From an uncultured Clostridia bacterium (GTDB taxonomy: Bacteria; Bacillota; Clostridia; Christensenellales; Aristaeellaceae): a DNA stretch of 64,000 nucleotides. The translations under genes and the position numbers were made by a program. How positions within the stretch are numbered: the stretch's first letter is position 1; each line of letters begins with the position of its first letter. The stretch lies in the NCBI GenBank assembly GCA_946187775.1, contig CAMHSI010000003.1, positions 1 to 64,000 on the forward strand, written 5' to 3'. Shown piece after piece: positions 28,557 to 36,326 of this stretch. The notes beneath the pieces were generated by a model. It had not been told where the DNA came from. It was given only the letters and a program-made list of their open reading frames with translations, and did not search any database.

Positions 28557-29517
28557 GGACCTGCTGAACGAACTGATGAATGAATACGCCGCGCAGCGGG
28601 CGGAGAACGAAAAACAGGAAGCCGGCCGGAGGGAAAGGATCAGAAGCGGGCATCCTGAAATCGAGGCGCTGGCGCGGGAACGGGAGGAGCTGGTTTTCGG
28701 CACGATCCGGGGAATCCTGGACGGCAACGCGAAGGCGGAGAACCTTCCGGAAAAAATGCAGGAGCTGAACCGGAGGATCGGGCAGAAGCTGCAGGAAGCG
28801 GGATTTCCGACGGATTACCTGGCGCCGGTATACCGCTGCGCCACCTGCAGGGACACGGGATATGTCGGGGACACGGTGCGGGAGCCCTGCGAATGCCTGC
28901 AAAAGGCCTACCAGCAGAAGCTGCGGGACAGGATCGGACTGGGAAACAACCCGGACGAGACCTTTGAGAAATACGACGCTTCCCTGATTCCGGATGAACC
29001 GGTGAACGGAACGGGAATCACCCAGCGGAAGCTGACCGCCATTGCCCGGGAACAGTGCGAAAAATGGGCGGACCAGTACCCGGAGGTGAAGCAGCGGGAC
29101 CTGCTGCTGACCGGGGGAAGCGGGCTGGGGAAGACCTTCCTGATGCGGGCGATGGCCGCGAGGCTGGTGGAACGGGGGATGAACGTGCTGATCGTGAGCG
29201 CGTACACCTTCCTGCAGATGGCCCGGAAAAGCTACTTCGAATCGGAAAACGGCGTGCGGGAGCTGACGGACGTTCCGGTGCTGATGCTGGACGACCTCGG
29301 AAGCGAGCCGCTGATGCAGAACATTACGGTGGAACAGCTGTTTAACCTGCTCAACGAGCGGCAGAACCGCGGGCTGTCCACGGTGATCAGCACGAACCTG
29401 AACCTGCAGGAGCTGCGGGAGCGCTACACGGAGCGGGTGGCTTCACGGCTGAACAATCCGAAGAACTGCCTGATCCTGACGCTGGCCGGCAGGGACCTGC
29501 GGAAATTCGAAAGGTAA
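28549..29517 (+). CDS. DnaC/DnaI-like helicase-loader ATPase
   Basis: LLLTGGSGLGKTFLMRAMAARL Walker A; VLMLDDLGSEP; CATCRDTGYVGD zinc motif; STNLNLQELRERYTERVASRL. Confidence 0.92.
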   Translation: MREDLLNELMNEYAAQRAENEKQEAGRRERIRSGHPEIEALAREREELVFGTIRGILDGNAKAENLPEKMQELNRRIGQKLQEAGFPTDYLAPVYRCATCRDTGYVGDTVREPCECLQKAYQQKLRDRIGLGNNPDETFEKYDASLIPDEPVNGTGITQRKLTAIAREQCEKWADQYPEVKQRDLLLTGGSGLGKTFLMRAMAARLVERGMNVLIVSAYTFLQMARKSYFESENGVRELTDVPVLMLDDLGSEPLMQNITVEQLFNLLNERQNRGLSTVISTNLNLQELRERYTERVASRLNNPKNCLILTLAGRDLRKFER

Positions 29518-29522
29518 AGGGA

Positions 29523-29861
29523 ATGAACATTCAGATTTACTTCGGGAAGAAGAACTTCGACACCCAGAAGGCGGAACGGTATTTCAAGGAGCGCAGGATT
29601 CCCTACCAGGGGCTGGACCTCAAAAAGCACCGGCTGGGGGAGCGGGAAGTACGCCTGATGATGGACGCCATCGGGCCGGAGAAGCTGCTGGACCGGGAGG
29701 ACCGGAAGGTGAAGGAGCACCCGGCCTGCTACTACGACCGGGCGGAGCTGCTGATTCCCGCGATCCAGGAGAATCCCTGGCTGCTGAAAACCCCGATCGT
29801 TCGGAACGGAAATAAAATCACTGCCGGCTATCAGCCGGCAGTGTGGGAAACATGGGAATAG
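29523..29861 (+). CDS. ArsC/Spx family protein lacking the usual N-terminal redox Cys
   Basis: MNIQIYFGKKNFDTQKAERYFKERRIPYQGLDLKKHRLGEREV; KTPIVRNGNKITAGY. Confidence 0.82.
   Translation: MNIQIYFGKKNFDTQKAERYFKERRIPYQGLDLKKHRLGEREVRLMMDAIGPEKLLDREDRKVKEHPACYYDRAELLIPAIQENPWLLKTPIVRNGNKITAGYQPAVWETWE
29809..29843 (-). terminator. Putative pfkA terminator embedded in the 3' end of the convergent ArsC-like CDS
   Basis: 10-bp stem CACTGCCGGC-tatca-GCCGGCAGTG; followed on the minus strand by ATTTTATTT. Confidence 0.55.
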
Positions 29862-29876
29862 GATGGGAAGACGGCA

Positions 29877-30947
29877 TCAGTCACCAAAGCTGATGCCGAT
29901 ATTTTTTGCGGTGACGATCATCTGGTGATCCACGGGAACGGGCTTCGGCACGCCGGCGATTTCGCTGAGGAGATTGTGGTGAACCTGGTTGCCCTTGAGG
30001 GCAACGGAGACGCCGTAAATCTCATCCCGGATGAGCTCCGCCGCGTGAACGCCGAACTCCGTGGACAGGATCCGGTCGTAGGCGCAGGGGGTACCGCCAC
30101 GCTGGATATGGCCGGGAACCACGCTCCGGGCTTCCACGCCAACGGCTTCCTGCAGCTGCTGGGCCAGATAGGCGCTGGCGGAGAAGTGGGAAGCGGCGCG
30201 CTTCGCCTCCCGGTCTTTCTTTTTCAGCTTGGCCTCTTCCCGGTCCATGGCGCCCTCGGCAATGGCGATAATGGTGAAGCCCTTGTTGCTTTCGGCGCGG
30301 CGCTTGACGACCTCGGCCACCTTGTTGATATTGTAGGGGATCTCAGGAATGAGGATGACATCGGCACCGCCGGCAACGCCGGAATACAGGGTCAGCCAGC
30401 CGGCCTTGTTGCCCATGATTTCGATGACCATGCAGCGGCCGTGGCTGGCGGCGGTGGAATGAATCCGGTCGATAATCCCGGTGGCGATATCGTTGGCAGT
30501 GTGGAATCCGAAGGTGAAATCGGTGCCGTACAGGTCGTTGTCAATGGTTTTGGGAAGGCCGATCACGTTGAGCCCTTCCTTGGCGAGGAGGTTGGCGGTT
30601 TTATGGGTTCCGTTGCCGCCGAGGGTTACGAGGCAGTCCAGCTTCTGGGCCTTGTAGGTTTTTTTCATGGCGGCCACCTTGTCAACCTGGTCGTCGCCGA
30701 TTTTCCGCATATCCCGGAAGGGAGTACGGCTTGTGCCGAGAATGGTTCCGCCGATGGTGAGAATACCGGAGAACTGGCTCCGCTTCATTTCGGAACAGTC
30801 GCCCTCGATGAGGCCGCGGTAGCCGTCGTGGATACCGACGATTTCAGCATCGAACATTTCATAGGCGGCACGGGCAACACCGCGGATGGCGGCGTTCAGG
30901 CCCGGGCAGTCGCCGCCGCTGGTCAGGATACCGATTCTTCTTTTCAT
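29877..30947 (-). CDS. pfkA: 6-phosphofructokinase
   Basis: GILTSGGDCPGLNAAIRG, LGGNGTHKTA, LPKTIDND, MVIEIMGNKAGWLTL, PGHIQRGGTP. Confidence 0.93.
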   Translation of the reverse strand: MKRRIGILTSGGDCPGLNAAIRGVARAAYEMFDAEIVGIHDGYRGLIEGDCSEMKRSQFSGILTIGGTILGTSRTPFRDMRKIGDDQVDKVAAMKKTYKAQKLDCLVTLGGNGTHKTANLLAKEGLNVIGLPKTIDNDLYGTDFTFGFHTANDIATGIIDRIHSTAASHGRCMVIEIMGNKAGWLTLYSGVAGGADVILIPEIPYNINKVAEVVKRRAESNKGFTIIAIAEGAMDREEAKLKKKDREAKRAASHFSASAYLAQQLQEAVGVEARSVVPGHIQRGGTPCAYDRILSTEFGVHAAELIRDEIYGVSVALKGNQVHHNLLSEIAGVPKPVPVDHQMIVTAKNIGISFGD

Positions 30948-30967
30948 CGTTCAGATACCCCTTTCAG

Positions 30968-30988
30968 TTTTCATATATGAAAATTATA
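30968..30988 (-). promoter_or_regulatory. pfkA extended -10 (TGATATAAT) abutting perfect palindrome TTTTCATATATGAAAA (30968-30983)
   Basis: Read directly on both strands. Confidence 0.55.
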
Positions 30989-31020
30989 TCATGGGGAAAG
31001 CTGAAAGAAAACCATTTTCA

Positions 31021-31049
31021 TTGCCTTTTTTACAACCGGATGGTATAAT
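31021..31049 (+). promoter_or_regulatory. Putative sigma-A promoter TTGCCT-N17-TATAAT
   Basis: Read directly; upstream of yicC. Confidence 0.65.
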
Positions 31050-31094
31050 TCTACCCACGAATACGGAATCATTCCGAAGGAGGATGCGCGGCAT

Positions 31095-31967
31095 ATGCAA
31101 AGCATGACAGGATGCGGAACGGGACGGGCTGAGGGAAACGGCTGGGAAGTGACTGCCGAGCTCAGGACCGTGAATCACCGCTTCCTGGACATCAGCATGC
31201 GGCTGCCGCGGAACATTTCCTTCCTGGAGACGCCGGTTCGGGAAGCAATCGGCGCCGGAATCAGGCGGGGACATACGGACGTGTTCATGACCGTGCGCAG
31301 CACGGAGGCCTCCTCCGTCCGGATCGAGGTGGACCGGGAGGCGGCGCGCCAGTACTGCCAGGCGGGCCGGGAGCTGAGCGAGGAGCTTGGCGCGGAGTAC
31401 GACCTGAGCGTCAGCAGGCTGCTGCAGATGGAGGCCGTGACCACCCTCACCGAGAAGGAAATGGATTCCGAGCTGATTACCTCCCTGTGCACCGAAGCCG
31501 TTCGGCAGGCGGTGGAGCAGCTGAAGGCCATGCGGGAGCGGGAAGGCGCCCACCTGAAGGAGGACCTGCGGACGCACCTGGACAAGGCGGCGGAGCTGCG
31601 GGAAAAGATTGCGGAAAGGGCGCCCTTCGTGGTTTCGGATTACAGGGAAAAGCTGGAGGCGCGGCTGAAGGCGCTCCTGACGGAGGAGATCGACCCGCAG
31701 CGGCTGGCCCAGGAAACGGCGATCATGGCCGACCGGTGTGCCATTGACGAGGAGCTGGCCCGGCTGGAAAGCCACCTGAAGCAGATGCGGCTCTACCTTG
31801 ACGCGCCGGAGGAAATCGGCAAGAAAATGGATTTCCTGATCCAGGAAATGAACCGCGAAACAAACACCATCGGATCCAAAGCGCAGGACGGGGCCATCGC
31901 CCGGTGCGTTGTTGACCTGAAGAGTGAGATTGAGAAGCTGCGCGAACAGGTTCAGAATGTGGAGTGA
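31095..31967 (+). CDS. yicC: YicC family endoribonuclease-like protein
   Basis: MQSMTGCGTG...WEVTAELRTVNHRFLDISMRLPR; C-terminal EIGKKMDFLIQEMNRETNTIGSKAQD. Confidence 0.94.
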   Translation: MQSMTGCGTGRAEGNGWEVTAELRTVNHRFLDISMRLPRNISFLETPVREAIGAGIRRGHTDVFMTVRSTEASSVRIEVDREAARQYCQAGRELSEELGAEYDLSVSRLLQMEAVTTLTEKEMDSELITSLCTEAVRQAVEQLKAMREREGAHLKEDLRTHLDKAAELREKIAERAPFVVSDYREKLEARLKALLTEEIDPQRLAQETAIMADRCAIDEELARLESHLKQMRLYLDAPEEIGKKMDFLIQEMNRETNTIGSKAQDGAIARCVVDLKSEIEKLREQVQNVE

Positions 31968-31972
31968 GCGGA

Positions 31973-32227
31973 ATGAAATTCATTAACGTGGGATACGGAA
32001 ATATGGCGGCAGCCCACCGGCTGATCGCCGTTGTTTCACCGGACGCGGCCCCTGTGCGCAGGCTGGTGCAGGACGCCCGGGACGCGGGGCATGTGATCGA
32101 CGCCACCTGCGGACATAAGACCCGGGCGGTGCTCGTGATGGACTCGGAGCATGTGATCCTGTCCCCGCTCATGCCGGAAACCATAGCCGCCAGGATCGAC
32201 GGGAAGACAGAGGAGAGGGAAGCATGA
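31973..32227 (+). CDS. DUF370 / RemA-like regulatory protein
   Basis: MKFINVGYGNMAAAHRLIAVVSPDAAPVRRLVQDARDAGHVIDATCGHKTRAVLVMDS. Confidence 0.9.
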   Translation: MKFINVGYGNMAAAHRLIAVVSPDAAPVRRLVQDARDAGHVIDATCGHKTRAVLVMDSEHVILSPLMPETIAARIDGKTEEREA

Positions 32228-32826
32228 AGGAAAAAAGAAAGGGAATGCTTCTGGTGATTTCGGGGCCGTCGGGGGCCGGGAAAGGAACCCTGGTGGCAAA
32301 GCTGCTGGACAAGGATCCGTCCTTTGCGTTTTCCGTCAGCGTTACGACACGGGCGCGGCGGGAAAACGAAATAGAAGATGTGCACTACCACTTTATTTCC
32401 GACGCGGAATATGATAAACTGCTCAGCGAGGACGCGTTCCTCGAGTACGCGTGCGTGCACATGCACCGCTACGGCACGCTGAAAAGCGAGGTGTACGAGC
32501 GGATCGAGCGGGGGCAGAACGTGCTCCTGGATATCGACCCGCAGGGCGCGCGCTCCGTTATGGAGAAAGAAAAGGACTGCGTCAGCGTTTTCATTCTTCC
32601 TCCGAGCTATCACGACCTGAAGGTGCGCCTGCACACCCGGAACACGGAGAACGAAGAAGAAATACAGCGCAGGCTGCACAACGCCAGGGGCGAAATCGAG
32701 CAGATGGGCCGGTACCGGTACCTGGTTGTGAATGATGACCTGGAGCTGGCTTTCGACCAGCTGGCTGCCATTGTACGGGCGGAAAAACAGAACTCCGTCC
32801 GCTATTTTCCGGAAATCGAAGAATGA
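32224..32826 (+). CDS. gmk: Guanylate kinase
   Basis: LLVISGPSGAGKGTLVAKLL; VTTRARRENEIEDVHYHFIS. Confidence 0.96.
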   Translation: MKEKRKGMLLVISGPSGAGKGTLVAKLLDKDPSFAFSVSVTTRARRENEIEDVHYHFISDAEYDKLLSEDAFLEYACVHMHRYGTLKSEVYERIERGQNVLLDIDPQGARSVMEKEKDCVSVFILPPSYHDLKVRLHTRNTENEEEIQRRLHNARGEIEQMGRYRYLVVNDDLELAFDQLAAIVRAEKQNSVRYFPEIEE

Positions 32827-33062
32827 GTCAGGAGGAAAAGAAAATGTCCATCGTAGATCCGAGCGTACTTGAACTGCTGAACCACGCAGATAGCCGCTAC
32901 ACCCTGGTTGTGGAAGCCAGCAAGCGGGGCCGCGAAATCGTTAACGGCGCCATGCCGATGATCGACGCGGAGGGAATGAAGCCGCTGAAGGTTGCCGTGG
33001 AAGAAATCAACCGCGGCCTGCTGACCTATGATAAACCGACTGAGACAGAGGAGCAGGAATAA
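32823..33062 (+). CDS. rpoZ: DNA-directed RNA polymerase omega subunit
   Basis: MSIVDPSVLELLNHADSRYTLVVEASKRGREI; gmk-rpoZ-coaBC synteny. Confidence 0.93.
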   Translation: MSQEEKKMSIVDPSVLELLNHADSRYTLVVEASKRGREIVNGAMPMIDAEGMKPLKVAVEEINRGLLTYDKPTETEEQE

Positions 33063-33063
33063 A

Positions 33064-34266
33064 ATGAACCTTGCCGGCAAAAAGATCGTGCTGGGCGTGA
33101 CGGGAGGCATCGCAGCGTACAAAAGCGCTGAGATTGTCTCCCGTTTGCGTCATCTGGGGGCGGAGGTCCATGTGATCATGACCGAAAACGCCGCAAAGTT
33201 TGTGGCGCCGCTGACCTTCCAGACCCTTTCGGCCAACCCGGTTGTAACGGACACCTTCGCTACGCCGGAAACCTGGAACGTGGAACACGTGGCCCTGGCG
33301 AAGCTGGCGGACATCTTTGTGATTGCGCCGGCCACGGCGAACATCCTGGCGAAAATGGCCTGCGGCATCGCGGACGACATGCTCAGCACCACCGTGCTGG
33401 CCACAAAGGCCCCGGTTCTTGCGGCCCCGGCCATGAACACGGGCATGTGGACCGCGCCGGCCACGGCGCAGAACGTGGAAACCCTCCGGAACCGCGGCGT
33501 GCACATCATCGGCCCGGGCTCCGGCATGCTGGCCTGCGGGGACGAGGGCGCCGGGAGAATGAGCGAGCCGGAGGAGATCGTTGCCGAAATCGAAAGGATT
33601 CTGGCAGCGAAAGCGGACCTGCAGGGACTGAAGGTGCTGGTTACCGCCGGGGCAACCCGGGAGCGGCTGGACCCGGTTCGGTTCCTGACCAACGATTCCA
33701 GCGGAAAGATGGGATTCGCGCTGGCGGAAGCCGCCCGGGACAGGGGAGCCGAGGTTACCCTGGTAAAGGGAAGCACCACGGCGAAGGTTCCTTCCGGGGT
33801 TCGCATCGTTGAAGCGGAATCCGCGGCGGACCTGCTGCGGGCCATGAAAAAGGAAGCGGGACGGCAGGATATTGTGATCCAGGCAGCCGCCGTGGCGGAC
33901 TACCGGCCGGCGACCTTCTCGAAAACAAAGATCAAGAAAAAAGCGGGGGAAGCGCTGACCGTCACCCTGGAGGAGAACCCGGACATCGCGAAGGCGGTGG
34001 GGGCCATGAAGAAAAAAGGCCAGATCCTGGCGGGATTCGCGGCGGAGACGGACCATGTGGTGAAGCACGCGAAGGAAAAGCTTGCCGCCAAGAACCTGGA
34101 CCTGATTGTGGCCAACGACGTAACCCGGCCGGGAGCGGGATTCAACACGGACACAAACATCGTTACGCTGATCACCGCGGATCGGACGGAGGAACTGCCG
34201 ATCATGACCAAGCGGGCAGCGGCGGAAATCATCCTGGACCGGATCCTGGAGATCCGGAAGGGTTAA
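33064..34266 (+). CDS. coaBC: Bifunctional phosphopantothenoylcysteine decarboxylase/synthase
   Basis: LGVTGGIAAYKSAEI; APAMNTGMW; VTAGATRERLDPVRFLTNDSSGKMG. Confidence 0.96.
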   Translation: MNLAGKKIVLGVTGGIAAYKSAEIVSRLRHLGAEVHVIMTENAAKFVAPLTFQTLSANPVVTDTFATPETWNVEHVALAKLADIFVIAPATANILAKMACGIADDMLSTTVLATKAPVLAAPAMNTGMWTAPATAQNVETLRNRGVHIIGPGSGMLACGDEGAGRMSEPEEIVAEIERILAAKADLQGLKVLVTAGATRERLDPVRFLTNDSSGKMGFALAEAARDRGAEVTLVKGSTTAKVPSGVRIVEAESAADLLRAMKKEAGRQDIVIQAAAVADYRPATFSKTKIKKKAGEALTVTLEENPDIAKAVGAMKKKGQILAGFAAETDHVVKHAKEKLAAKNLDLIVANDVTRPGAGFNTDTNIVTLITADRTEELPIMTKRAAAEIILDRILEIRKG

Positions 34267-34283
34267 AAAGCAATACGCAAAGC

Positions 34284-34312
34284 AAAAAGCCGTTCACAGC
34301 GAACGGCTTTTT
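34284..34312. terminator. Bidirectional terminator
   Basis: AAAAAGCCGTTC-acagc-GAACGGCTTTTT. Confidence 0.9.
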
Positions 34313-34335
34313 CAATACGGGAGCGGGAAGGCGGG

Positions 34336-34701
34336 TCAGTCCGGCACCGTCTGGTCGAAGGGAAGATCCAGCGTGTTGGTGCCGTCGTTCCACAGGCGGT
34401 CGAGGCCGTAAAAGGCGCGCTCCTCCTGGTGGAAAAGGTGAACCATGATGCTGCCGTAATCCAGAACGGCCCAGCGGCCCTCCCGGGAGCCTTCGCTGCG
34501 GCGGAGGAGGACGTTTTCGCCGGCCATGAACTCATCGGCGACATCGGTCAGGGAAGAGACCTGATTCGCGGTTCTTCCGCTGGCGATGACAAGATAGTCG
34601 CACAGCACCGTGAGATGGGATACATTGAGGACAACGATGTCCCGGGCTTTTTTTTCATAGAGCAGGGATGCCAGATGAAGTACCAGTTCCTGATCCTGCA
34701 T
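34336..34701 (-). CDS. rsfS: Ribosome silencing factor
   Basis: DIVVLNVSHLTVLCDYLVIASGRTANQV; WAVLDYGSIMVHLFHQEERAFYGLDRLW. Confidence 0.94.
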   Translation of the reverse strand: MQDQELVLHLASLLYEKKARDIVVLNVSHLTVLCDYLVIASGRTANQVSSLTDVADEFMAGENVLLRRSEGSREGRWAVLDYGSIMVHLFHQEERAFYGLDRLWNDGTNTLDLPFDQTVPD

Positions 34702-34721
34702 GAGATTCCTCCTGTTCAGTA

Positions 34722-35672
34722 TTATTTGACGGAAACGGCGGGCAGTGCCCTGAGCCAGGCAATGGTATCCAGGGTTCGCGGATACAGCGGGTATCCTCTG
34801 GAGCGGACGTGGTCTGCAGTGCTTTCCAGGGAGAAGAGGAGCGCCTTTTCCAGGGAGGACCCGGCGAGATGGCGCGTTTCCTCCAGCCCGGGGAAAGGTT
34901 CCCGGTTGGGCTCGATAAAATCGGCAAGGCAGACGCACATGGCAAGGGGGGACATTCCGGGACAGCCGGTATTATGGTACGCGATGGCGGAAAGCATGTC
35001 CGGATCGGTGATCCCGTAATCCCGGCGGGCCAGGACGGCGCCGACGATGGAATGAAGCAGAGCCGGGGAGGCCAGCACTTCGGGCTCGTCGGTCAGGTGA
35101 TTCTCGCGGGCGATTTCCTGCATCTCCGGAAGGGGAAGGCACTTGGCGCAGTCATGAAACAGGCCGGCTTCCTCCGCCTTTGCCGCATCGGCGCCAAAGG
35201 CTGCGGCAAGCTGCGCCGCGGTGCGGGCAACGGAGAGGGAATGGGCGAAGCGATGGGGATTCAGCGCCTTGAAAAGGAGGCGGATCCTGGACTCCGCATC
35301 GTCGATCCGGGGACGGCGGGCGCCGTACAGATCCAGCAGATCGCAGTACTCCTGCACAGAGGGGCACAGCTCCTTCCCGGCGGAAACCGGCGGGGGAAGG
35401 GGAATCAGCTTATCCCCGGGGAACAGGGCGCGAAGGGCGGCAGACCCCTCACCCCTTTTCAGCTTCACGGGGACCAGGTCCCTGGATCCGGCGCAGGCAG
35501 CGACCAGCATCCTCCAGCGATCCCTTCGGGGCGTTCCGGCGGAAGCGCCGGACAGCACAAGCAGGACCCGGTCCAGCCGAAGCTCCCGGAGGGAGGAAAG
35601 GCAGGATTCCGTGTGTGCCAGGGAGACGGGATCGAAGGTACCGAGGAGATAGCCAGTGCGATAACCAGACAA
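34722..35672 (-). CDS. Degenerate NadD-like nucleotidyltransferase domain fused to YqeK-type HD hydrolase
   Basis: N-terminal GYLLGTFDPVSLAHTE; C-terminal HRFAHSLSVARTAAQLA..LFHDCAKCL...AIAYHNTG...CLADFIEPNR; TTG start with GGAGG RBS preferred over ATG 35723. Confidence 0.85.
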   Translation of the reverse strand: MSGYRTGYLLGTFDPVSLAHTESCLSSLRELRLDRVLLVLSGASAGTPRRDRWRMLVAACAGSRDLVPVKLKRGEGSAALRALFPGDKLIPLPPPVSAGKELCPSVQEYCDLLDLYGARRPRIDDAESRIRLLFKALNPHRFAHSLSVARTAAQLAAAFGADAAKAEEAGLFHDCAKCLPLPEMQEIARENHLTDEPEVLASPALLHSIVGAVLARRDYGITDPDMLSAIAYHNTGCPGMSPLAMCVCLADFIEPNREPFPGLEETRHLAGSSLEKALLFSLESTADHVRSRGYPLYPRTLDTIAWLRALPAVSVK

Positions 35673-35791
35673 AGGAGCGTCCTCCGCGAAAACAATATAA
35701 AACAGCCTTGAAACTACATTCATTATAAACCAAAGCCGGCCGGATGGGAAGGGAAAAAAGCCCGGAATGATACATTTTTTTCGGGAAAGGG

Positions 35792-35820
35792 TTGCAATTT
35801 GGACGCAAACATGATATTAT
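35792..35820 (+). promoter_or_regulatory. Sigma-A promoter TTGCAA-N17-TATTAT for rpsT
   Basis: Read directly. Confidence 0.75.
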
Positions 35821-35865
35821 GCCATGCGATGGTTTTTTAAGGATCCTAAGGGGAGGTGAACCGAG

Positions 35866-36132
35866 TTGCCGAATATCCAGTCCGCTAAGAAGCGCGTCAA
35901 GGTCAGCGAAAAGAAAAACCTGCGTAATCGCATCGTTAAGAGCGGCATGCGTACTTCCGTTCGCAAGTTTGATGCTGCTGTAGCCGCCGACCCGTCCAAT
36001 GCCAATGAGCAGTTGTCCGCGACTTCCGCTGTGATCGATAAGGCTGCTTCCAAGGGCGTTATTCACAAGAATGCCGCCAATCGGAAGAAGGCCCGTCTGG
36101 CCAAGCAGCTGAACAAGGCTGCCGCGGTGTAA
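35866..36132 (+). CDS. rpsT: 30S ribosomal protein S20
   Basis: TTG start, GGGGAGG RBS; MPNIQSAKKRVKVSEKKNLRNRIVKSGMRT. Confidence 0.96.
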   Translation: MPNIQSAKKRVKVSEKKNLRNRIVKSGMRTSVRKFDAAVAADPSNANEQLSATSAVIDKAASKGVIHKNAANRKKARLAKQLNKAAAV

Positions 36133-36151
36133 GCGAGAGAATCGCGTGTGA

Positions 36152-36186
36152 TAAACTCCTTTCCGAACAAGAAGGGGGTTTTTCTT
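36152..36186 (+). terminator. Putative rpsT terminator
   Basis: AACTCCTT..AAGGGGGTTTTTC. Confidence 0.5.
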
Positions 36187-36326
36187 TTATCCTTCGGAAG
36201 GAAAACGGGGACTGACCCGTTTGATTAGCGTAAGATATCGCAGGGAATGCCTTGCCACGGGGCATGATATGCGTGTACAATCATTAAGGATCAGAGATGC
36301 ATCCAGAGAAGGAGACTGATACGGAA

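Noticed and set aside
25164-28727. 1,187-aa minus-strand ORF
   Set aside because: Antisense to the NfnA/GltA/DnaD genes, which carry clear family motifs; composition typical of a shadow frame
31095-34266. yicC-remA-gmk-rpoZ-coaBC cluster considered unusual
   Set aside because: Standard conserved synteny in Bacillota
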